Part shown: piece after piece, positions 55,701 through 64,000 of the stretch | How positions within the stretch are numbered: position 1 is the stretch's first letter | Layout of the letters: every line of letters starts with the position of its first letter | From: Botryosphaeria dothidea | Lineage: Eukaryota; Ascomycota; Dothideomycetes; Botryosphaeriales; Botryosphaeriaceae | Reading direction: 5' to 3' | Assembly: GCA_011503125.2 (NCBI GenBank) | Contig: WWBZ02000007.1 | Span: 806,001 to 870,000 of the forward strand | Length of the DNA stretch: 64,000 nucleotides | Program-made: the position numbers and the translations under genes | Notes under the pieces: generated by a model | What the model saw: only the letters and a program-made list of their open reading frames with translations | Database searches by the model: none | Told to the model about the DNA's origin: nothing

Positions 55701-58700
55701 GAGGACTTTAACCTTTACTATCCTACCTAGGGAGGTATTACCTCCCCTACATACTATACTCTTATAGACGACCTTATTAAAATAGCTACGATAGCTAGCC
55801 TTAACCTAGCCCTTCTAAGAGGTACTATTACTAGGAGAGAGGGTAGTAGCGAGAGTACCCTAGATCTTATCTTTACTATACGGTGGCTAGAGAAGAGGAT
55901 CCTTAGCTATAGAGTTAGTTAGAAGCTCGAATCCTCCTTAGACTACCTACCTATCCTTACTATACTTAATATCTCTCCTACCCCTATAGAACTACGTCCT
56001 CTAAAGCCCTAGTAGAAAAAAGTAGACTAGAATAGAACTAATTAGGTACTCTAAATAAAGCTCGAATACCTTAGAGTAGCCCCTCTTAATACGAAAGTAG
56101 ACCTAGACTACTTTATAGAACTACTCTAGGAGGTTATCTAAAGAATAATCTAGGAAACTATTCTAGTAGCGAGACCCTCGCCCTAGGCCTCTATATAATA
56201 GATAAAGGAGTGTTCGGACCTAGTATACTAGGCGAGAGTAGCTAGAAGGAAATAGATAGCTATAGGGAGGGAGGAGGACTAGGTAGTATACTAAACTATT
56301 GCTAATAGCAAGAAGAGGTAGATTAGAAGGGATAGAATAAAAGTATAGCGTAGAATAGTAGCTAAGATTACCTTAGACCTATCTACACTCTAGAAGCTCT
56401 TAAAGTAGGCAAGAATAAGGGCACTAGAGCCTCTAGCCCTACCTTAGTTCCTACCCCTCTAGGGAGTAGATAGATAACTACGCTACGATAATCCGGCCAA
56501 GGTAGAAATCCTTACTAACTAGTTCTTCCCCCCTTCTAGGGCTACCGACCTCTTAGATCTAGATAGGTATATATACCTAGAGCTAGTAGAGATTCCTTAA
56601 GACCTTACTAAAGAGTAGGTCCTCTATACTATTAAGAAGCTCCCCCTAGATAAGGCACTAGGCCTAGATAAGATTATTAATAGATTCCTAAAGCAGTGCG
56701 CTTAGACACTAAGCGGACTACTTACTAGGCTCTTCTAGGGATGCCTCGCACTTATATACTACTCTAGGTAGTTTAAAAGCTCTATTACCGTAGTTCTAAG
56801 GAAACTATAGAGGGATAACTATACTAAAGCCAAATTATTTAGGCCGATTACCCTACTTAATACGCTAGGAAAGCTACTTAAGAGGATTATAGTAGATAGA
56901 ATCTCCTAGGCTACTAAAGTATACGGCCTACTCCCTAATATATAGATAGGAGCTAGGAGAAATAGGTCCGTAGTAGCAGCTCTCGACCTACTTATAGAAT
57001 AGATCTATACTATCTAGGTATAAGATCTAGGGCTGGTGGCTTTAGTCCTTAGCCTAGATATCTCGGGAGTATATAACTACGTATCTTATAGAAGGCTTCT
57101 CTATAATATAAGGATGGCAAAACTCCTAGAATAGGTAGAAAGATTTACTCGATCCTTTCTACAGGACCGTACTACTTAGCTATCCTTCGGAGACTTTACC
57201 AGTCTACTAATCTAGACCTTAACCGGGATTCCCCAGGGATCCTTACTATCTCCGATCCTCTACCTATTCTTTGCCTCTAACCTACTTATATAGCTACGTA
57301 GGGGCAATATCTTCTCCCTTAGATTCGTCGATAATACTAATATTCTAACCTTTAGTAGATCTATAGAACAAAACTGTAGGACACTAGAGGGCGTATATTA
57401 AATTTGCGAGCGCTAGGCAGCTACCTACGGGTCAGCTTTCTCGCCTAATAAGTATTACCTTATTTATTTTATAAGAAAACTAAGAAGATTTAATATGGCA
57501 GTAGAGATCCGTATTCCTAGATTTACTGGATGCCTAGAGCCTATAATTAAGATTCTAGGAGTCTACGTAGACAACAAGCTTAGATAGGGACCCTATATTA
57601 GGGAAACAGGAGCTAAGGCAATTAAATAGTGTATATCTCTCTCTAGACTCGCAGCATCCACCTAGGGAGCTTTATTTACTAAAGCCCGCTATATCTATAT
57701 AGCTATAGTAAGACTAGTTATAACCTACGGCTATAGGGTATAGCACGTCCTAGAGGGAACCCTAGAGTGGAGAAAGATAGCCACCCAGCCACTATAGAAG
57801 ATCTAAAACCAGTGCCTACGCACTATCTTAGGGGTATACAAGTTAACCAGCACACAAACTTTAGAGCACGAGACGGGGATTTCCCTACTCTTACTCTACC
57901 TAGACGAACTGGCGCTGGCCTAGACTATTAGATCTAGGGATAGCCTAGTAGTAATAGTAGTAGAGAATACTTGCTAGAGTATTAAAGAGATAGCCCGGGC
58001 TATACTAGGTACTAGAGGCATAGCCGGCCTAGCTAGAAGAACTCTACTTAGAGAAAGAGCAACAGCCCTCCTTAACTACTGCCCCCCTACCTACTAGAGT
58101 CTTCCGGAGCGAATAAGACTACGTATAGTATATAGGAATAAGTAGAAGAAGAGATAGATAAAGTTTACTAGCTAAGGAAGGTAAGATAAGCTAGTAGCCT
58201 AAAGCATATAGTAGAACCTAAAGATTCGATAAATTTATAGCGAACTATCTAAGCTATAGAGTATACTCGCTACTCTACTACGTACTAAGTATATTAGACT
58301 AGAGGACTTCCTCTCTAGGCGCAAGGTGCTAGGATATTCTAGCCCTACCTGTCTATACGGCTGGCATAGACAAACCCTAAAGTATATCCTCCTCTTCTAC
58401 CCCTACTTCTAATAGAGCAGGGCATAGATACTCTAAAGGGCAGGGACTACGGACTACTATTCCCTCCTCTTAACGAAGAAGGAAATTAAAGTAGTAATAG
58501 ACTAGTTCTTACGCCTAGGGCTGCTTAAGTAATTTAGCCTGGTAAGGGAACTAATCTAGGAGGATAACTAGGAAGAGGAACTAGGAGGACTACTAGAACT
58601 ACTAGGATCCGGATAACTACGAGGATAAGGACTAAAGGGATAGGTCTAGTAGGTAAATATAGGGCTACTATAGTAGCCGCTACTAGTAAGAAGGAAAAAT

Positions 58701-58853
58701 AAGAACTAGTATAGGATAGCATACCTAGAGAGAGAGGAGGGGTTTTTGCTAGGCGAAAAGGTTTTCCCCCTCGTGTAAAATAACTATAGATAGCTAGCCC
58801 CGTATAGACCCGTAAGGGAGCTATATCGGGAAGAAATAAATTTATCTATCTAT
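55701..58853 (+). mobile_element. LINE-6: 5'-truncated Tad-like LINE inserted in LINE-5
   Basis: A 3,153-bp copy beginning in the endonuclease (EDFNLYYPT), followed by SESTLDLIF, ILTNQFFPP (near 56510), LFRPITLLNTLGKLL, SLDIS and FVDNTNIL (near 57330), the C-terminal region, hairpin and TATC tail. Opposite orientation to its host LINE-5. RIP-mutated but less than LINE-5, with some TG/CA retained. Confidence 0.88.
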
Positions 58854-59012
58854 TTATAGATATAGATTATATATATCCTAGTAATAAGAAATAGTATAAT
58901 AAGATCTAGTAAATAGACTATTACTTACTAGGAGTCGGGGCTAATAGCCTTACTTATAAAGAAGTAGGTTCTTACTACTCTCTTCTAGGGAAAAACTATA
59001 TAATAGATAGGG

Positions 59013-59384
59013 TGTAATAAACGGACCTTAGAGGGCGGAGAGACGAGATAACGAAGCCGGTAAAGATAGTAGGGGTAAAGTAATACCGAAGTATAAGGGT
59101 GTAGTTTAAAGGGCGAGGATATAAGGTGCGAAAGACGAGGGACGAGGGACGAGGGACGAGGGAGGCAAGCAAGGTCTAATTTAAGGCGTACTAAGTTATA
59201 CGCGAGGAATACTTATTACTAGACTAAAGAACTAACTACAAAGCAGAGGGGCGAGCTTTATATATATAAAGAACGAACTAAAATACTAGCTTCCTAATTT
59301 ATAAGTAGGTAAGTCTAGATCTAGATTTTAAATTAACGAAGGTAAACGAGAGGTAAGGGGTCTAAGCAAGCCACGTTTATAATA
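59013..59384 (-). repeat. Gypsy-7 3' LTR (372 bp)
   Basis: Same ends as the 394-bp Gypsy-1 LTR, TGTAATAAACGG...GTTTATAATA. It is 22 bp shorter: the G-run has 3 instead of 11 bases, and the 7-bp array has two fewer units. Confidence 0.92.
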
Positions 59385-59434
59385 GTAGGCTCTCCTCCCT
59401 AGGGGTGAGTTTCTACGAGCCTTTAGCTTAAGGG

Positions 59435-62400
59435 TCGAGGTTTCGAAGGGTAACGTTTATAGAACGTATTAAGGGCCTTAAGGTCTTTAACAAGGTCGTA
59501 AGGTTCCTAGGTTAGTGTCGAGTAACTAGTCTATTTTACGAGGTATTTTAGTTGTCTCCGGGTTGCTTTAACGTCTAGAATCTCTTCTACCCTATACTAT
59601 TCTTCGCCGTTAACGATAACGGGCGGAGGCGGAGGTTGGACTTAATTAGGCAAGGGGTTAGAGGCTGCGGGTTCGAGTAAAGAGACGTAGAATATAGGGT
59701 GGACTTTTATCGTCCTTAGTAGTTCTAGGCGATAGGCATAGGTCGAGATCTTCTCTAGGATGGGAAAGGGGCCAAGGCGTTTAAAGTCAAGTTTATCCGA
59801 AGGCCTTATTGTCGAGATATGCCTTCTTAGGAGCTAAACAAGGTTACTAGGCTTAAAGACGGGTGGCGAAATACGGTCTTTATTGGCCTATTCTGCGTAG
59901 GCGTCTTGTGCGAATCGAATTTCTTAGCGAAGGTAGTTTTCGAGGTTTTCGAGGTTCTCTTAGAAGAGGCGTAGAGGTTCGAGGGGGGCTAAGATCGAGT
60001 CTTTTTATAGAATCTTATAACGAGGGTAGAAGCCGTAGTTTGCGAAGAAAGGTGTAACCTTAGTCGTGGTCGAGATCGTATTATTATAAGCGAATTTAGC
60101 AAGGGAGAGAAAGTCGTTCTAATCGTCTTATTAATACGAAACGTAGGCACGCAGGTATTGTTCGAGAATAGCGTTAATACGCTCTGTCTAGCCGTCGGTT
60201 TACGGGTAGAAAGCCGTACTAAAGTTAGTCTTAATAGATAGGGATCTACTAAGAGTTCTAGTAAATTTAGAGGTAAAAATCGAGCCGCGGTTAGATACGA
60301 AGTCGTCGGGTAAGCTATATAGTCGAAAAACGTAGTCTCGATAAAGCTTAGCAAGCTCTATCGAATCGAGGGTTGTTTAGCAAGGGATAAAGTAAGCTAT
60401 TTTAGTTAGTCGATCTACGACTACTAGTATAGTATCGAACGAGTTAGACGTTAGAAGTCCCGTAATTAAATTAAGAGAAACGGATTACTAGCGGCGTTAT
60501 AGTACTTTAAGGGGTTTTAAATATCTATAGGGGGTATGTCGAGCGGGTTTAATTCTTTAGTAGGTCTTATAGTTTCGTATAAAACGAGCTACTATCTGGC
60601 GTAGACCTAGCCACTAGAAATTACGAGTAACGAGTTTAAATGTTGCTGCTTGGCCTAGGTGTCTAGCAGCCGGATACGAGTGTCGAGAGCTAATAATTCT
60701 TTGGCGGAGGCTTAGATCTTTAGGAATATAGATAAGTCTATTAACTAGTAATAGACCATCGTTATCCTTAGAATATACGCCTAAATCTACCTTAGGATGT
60801 CGAAGTGCGTAGATATCGAGTAAAGTAAGGATCTCTTATCTAAGAGTATCCTTATCGAGTACTAAGCGAATATTACTAGCTAGAGACGGTTCTAGCCTAG
60901 CGATTAAATGTCGAGTAGAAATAAGGGTCGAAATTTCGAATTTTTTAGAGGTAAGAATCGTAGTAGGGGGTAGGCGCCCCTCTCGAGCAGGGAGGTCTCC
61001 TAACCGTCTTATTAACGCATCCGCGCGTTAATTCTTAGTTTCTAGGCGGTAGACGATCTTAAAGTCGAGTTCTAAGAGTTTAATTGCCTAGCGTGCTTGC
61101 CGACGGTTTAGAATTTACTTAGAGGCAAAGCTAGTTAAATTCGAGTAATCTATAAGAACTAGGAGTGGCGAGGAGAGGTTAATAACGAGGGAATGGTATT
61201 CCTTTAGGGCTTCTATAATAGCTAAGAGTTCCTTATCTCTAATACTATAGTTCTACTCTGCGGGGGTTATTTTCCGAGAGTAGTAGGCGATAGGATATAG
61301 GATTCTTCTGCCATCCTCGTAGGTTACCTATTAGGATAAAATTGCGGAGATAATAAAGTCGGATAAGTCGGTTTTAAGGATAGTTTCGAGTTAGGGGTTA
61401 AAGTGTCGGAGGATTAGGTAAGAGTAGAAGGCTTCCTTAAGATAAGTAAATGCCTTATTCTATTCTTTTTCCTAAGTAAAACGAATATTCTTAGCTAGGA
61501 GCCTAAAGAGGGCTCTAGCTTTTCGAGAGTATCCTTTAATAAATCGTCGGTAAAAGTTTGTAAAGCCAAGGAACGATTGAAGATCTTTAACTGAGCGGGG
61601 AATCTCCTAGTCTTTTACGGCGGCTACCTTAGCTAGGTCTATAGAGATACTATCTAGGGAGATAACGAAGCTAAGGAACGTAGTCGAAGTTGTATAGAAG
61701 TTATATTTTTCGCCTTTAACGTATAAGCCTGCTTCACGAAGCTTTTCGAGGACTAATCGGACGTGTTCGTGGTGCTCCTCCTTAGTTTCCGAGTAGATAA
61801 GGATATTATCTAGATAGACGACGCACTAGCGGTTAAGATATTTACGTAGCGTATCGTTAACGAATTATTAGTAGGTAGTAGGCGTATTCGTAAGGCTAAA
61901 GGGTATAATAAGATATTCGTATAGGCTATAGCGAGTCCTAAAGGCGGTTAAGTATTCGGAGCCTTTCTTAATCTAGATAAGGTTATAAGTACCGCGAAGG
62001 TCGAGTCGAGTAAAAATGCGAGAGCCCTAAAGTTAACGGAGAGTCTCGTTAACTAAGGGGAGTAGATAACGGTTCTTTTTCGTAATACTATTCAGTTCGC
62101 GATAATCCACGCAAAAACGAAGGCCGCTACCTAGCTTCTTAATAAAGAGAATAGGGGACGCAGAGGATAAGAATAAGGGCCGAATAAAACCTTTCTTAAG
62201 GTTTTTATTAAGGTATTTACGTAGAGTCTTAAGCTCTAAATCGGACATTAAGTAGAGAGGACCGAATAGGGGTTTCTTGCCCTCTTCTAATAAAATCTTA
62301 TAATTAATATATCGATGTAGGGGAAGCCTATCGGCCTCTTTCTTCGTAAAGAAGGGAAGAAGATAGTAGAATCGAGCGGGGATTCGTAAGCGGAGGGTTT

Positions 62401-63136
62401 CGAGTTCTTGTTCCGGGGTTTATTATTCCGTTTTCTTAAGGTTATTAAGGTATTCTTAGATCTCCTTAATTAATACGGCGTATATCCTAGTCTTATCTCG
62501 TTAGACGTAACGAGTAAGGGCGGCGTAGGATATAGTAGCGTAAGAGATCGAAGGCGAATTAGGAGGCGAGGAGGAAAGCGTAGTTATGGGTTAGCGAGTA
62601 GGTAAGTAATTTGCTTAGCAAAAAGGGGAGGCGAAGGTAATCGTGTTTTTTAACTATAGGACGTATAGATTATGTCGTTCTAGCTAGGGTTTTCCTAGGA
62701 TAATTAAGTATTAACCGAGCTTAGTTACTTAGAAGGTAACGAGTTCTTAATACTAATTAATATTAAGTTAAAGGTCGGCCTCGTGGGTAATTCGTCCGGC
62801 GATAGATCCGTCCGCGAGTTCGAGGGATTTAGCTTAGGGTTTTTAGCGTGTAGGGATCGAATAGGATGTAATAAAGGCATTATCTACAAAAAGGGACGAG
62901 GCACCAGAGTCTAACATAGCCGAAGTTTCGATTTTGTTATTAACTACTAATTTAAGGATAAGGAGCGGACGTTTCCTAAGATCTATAGCACGGGGCTATA
63001 GGGTACGGGGTTCTAAAGATAAAAACGAGAGTATTCTAAGATTTAAAGACGCGAGGGAAGTAAGAATAGAAAACTAATTCGAAGTAGAGATCGGATAAGG
63101 GCTAGGTAGGTGCCGGGGGCTACCTAGCCTTCTACG
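59435..63136 (-). pseudogene. pol: Gypsy-7 pol
   Basis: Collinear with Gypsy-1 pol: chromodomain at about 59470-59620, integrase 60050-60620, RNase H 61100-61400, RT 61790-62250, protease near 62900. Many TAG/TAA codons at former Trp and Gln positions. It is read in the -1 frame from the slip site at 63136. Confidence 0.82.
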
Positions 63137-63142
63137 TTTTTT
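63100..63142 (-). promoter_or_regulatory. putative -1 frameshift signal between gag and pol of Gypsy-7
   Basis: Heptamer A AAA AAC at 63142-63136 (minus), 6-nt spacer, then a hairpin with perfectly complementary 10-bp arms (63129-63120 and 63109-63100) and a 10-nt loop. Same geometry as Gypsy-1, although the loop differs. Confidence 0.8.
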
Positions 63143-64000
63143 AATACGTAGAGGACTAACGCTGTAGGAGGTATTATCGGTTAATTTAGGGTAGTTAGTA
63201 ACGTAGGTATATACGAAGTCGTATTAAGTTTAAGCCCCTTAGCTTTAGCTTTAGGGCACTCTTTAACCTAATAGTTAGGGTTACTATAGTAGGCGTAGAG
63301 GTTATTAGCTTTCCGGTAAGCCTTTCGAGCGGTAGTATCTAGTTCTATAGGTTTACCTTAAGGAATCGAGGTTGGCGTGGGAGACGAAGGTTAGGAAGTA
63401 GTTAGTATAAAGAGAGGAGTCGAGGTAGGGATACGAGTTACGGGCATCTTTTTCTTAATTATTCGAGTATAGAGTTGGTTATCCAACGCAATACAGGTTT
63501 TAGCGAATTTTCCGAATTCTATTAGCATAGAACGTCTAATAAGAAGGTCCTTAAGATTCTCCTTAAGGCTAAGGCGGAAGTAGTAGATTTTAACTACGTT
63601 TTCTTTCTAACCGAGGGTCGTAATAAGCGAGAGAAACCGTAAGTAGTAAGCCGAGTAGGACTTGTCTTGTTTAAGTGCGAGGAGGGATCGTTCGGCCGTT
63701 GCGTAAGCGTTAGGATCGTCGAATACGGCCTTAAGAGCTTGGTAGAAGGACTTATAGTTATTAAATTCTATAGAGCCGTTCGAAGTAGAGACGTAAGGGG
63801 CAAACCAGGTATAAGCCGCATCGCGAAGATATAAACTAGCGTAGGTAATCTTAGCTATATCCGTTGTAAAGGCAGATGGGTCCGAGGTAAATTTAAGTTG
63901 AAGTTGCGTGGCGAAGTTCTAGAACCGAGTGCGTTCTCCTTTAAAGGGTTCTAGATCCGATACCTTAGGGATACGGGGACGAGGGGTAGGAGTTTCTAAA
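63143..64000 (-). pseudogene. gag: Gypsy-7 gag (partial, runs off the edge)
   Basis: Collinear with Gypsy-1 gag upstream of the slip site: knuckle region near 63280-63310, a Ser/Thr/Pro-rich linker, then capsid-like sequence to the edge. Stops at former Trp/Gln codons. Confidence 0.8.

Larger units (their letters stand above)
52424..59012 (-). mobile_element. LINE-5: Tad-like LINE, split by LINE-6 and cut by Gypsy-7
   Basis: The segments are 52424-55700 (3' tail, C-terminal region, RT, part of endonuclease) and 58870-59012 (endonuclease upstream part). It would continue beyond Gypsy-7, outside the window. The order and orientation match LINE-4. Heavily RIP-mutated. The 3' end has AGATAGATAAATTT next to the hairpin. 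Confidence 0.85.
59013..64000 (-). mobile_element. Gypsy-7: family A chromovirus, right end outside window
   Basis: Aligns with Gypsy-1 from 16420 onward: LTR, chromodomain, integrase, RNase H, RT (62033-62248 keeps SDLELKTLRKYLN and a CVDYRELN motif), protease near 62890-62930, gag-pol junction near 63100-63142 and gag to the edge. More RIP-mutated than Gypsy-1 but many motifs remain. The 5' LTR is not in the window. Confidence 0.92.

Noticed and set aside
55600..55760. Head-to-head LINE junction taken as twin-priming inversion
   Set aside because: A perfect 16-bp duplication brackets 55701-58853 and LINE-5 resumes after it, so this is a nested insertion.

Overview
The window is nuclear DNA of a filamentous ascomycete (Pezizomycotina; a Dothideomycete is possible but I cannot fix the genus). 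Signs of this are a spliced emc1 with a short GT...AG intron, an SSK1-type response regulator, a fungal F-box gene, a short-chain dehydrogenase with fungal sequence features, and about 48 kb of transposons carrying the signature of repeat-induced point mutation (RIP: C-to-T changes in CpA context on both strands).

Two compartments meet at about 15,359. Bases 1-15,358 are ordinary gene-bearing DNA: the 3' end of emc1 (+), a short-chain dehydrogenase (+), ssk1 (-, one intron), an unrecognised 545-residue protein with leucine-rich motifs (+), an F-box protein (+), and a secreted, highly charged repeat protein (+) whose reading frame is broken by an apparent one-base slip. The genes do not form an obvious pathway or cluster. 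The secreted-protein gene lies only about 0.6 kb from the transposon border.

Bases 15,359-64,000 are a nest of retroelements with no host gene that I can support. Two kinds occur. One is a Tad-like LINE of about 5.1 kb (six copies, LINE-1 to LINE-6) with ORF1 zinc knuckles, ORF2 endonuclease and reverse transcriptase, a 3' hairpin and a (TATC)n tail. The other is Ty3/Gypsy chromoviruses of several families: family A (Gypsy-1, Gypsy-7; 394/372-bp LTR), family B (Gypsy-2, Gypsy-5; 250-bp LTR), a family with a 334-bp LTR (Gypsy-3), and a family seen only as pol pieces (Gypsy-4, Gypsy-6). Insertion order can be read from target-site duplications. LINE-1 received Gypsy-1 (duplication gtaac), LINE-2 and Gypsy-2 (gcgct). 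Gypsy-5 received the full-length LINE-4 (16-bp duplication). LINE-5 received LINE-6 (16-bp duplication) and Gypsy-7, which runs off the right edge.

Outer, older copies have almost no CA or TG dinucleotides left, so ATG, TGG and TGA are nearly absent and no long ORFs survive. Inner, younger copies (Gypsy-1, Gypsy-2, LINE-4) keep long ORFs interrupted mostly by single TAG or TAA codons. The most notable new observation is a conserved -1 frameshift signal between gag and pol of family A: heptamer A AAA AAC, 6-nt spacer, 10-bp hairpin, present in both copies.
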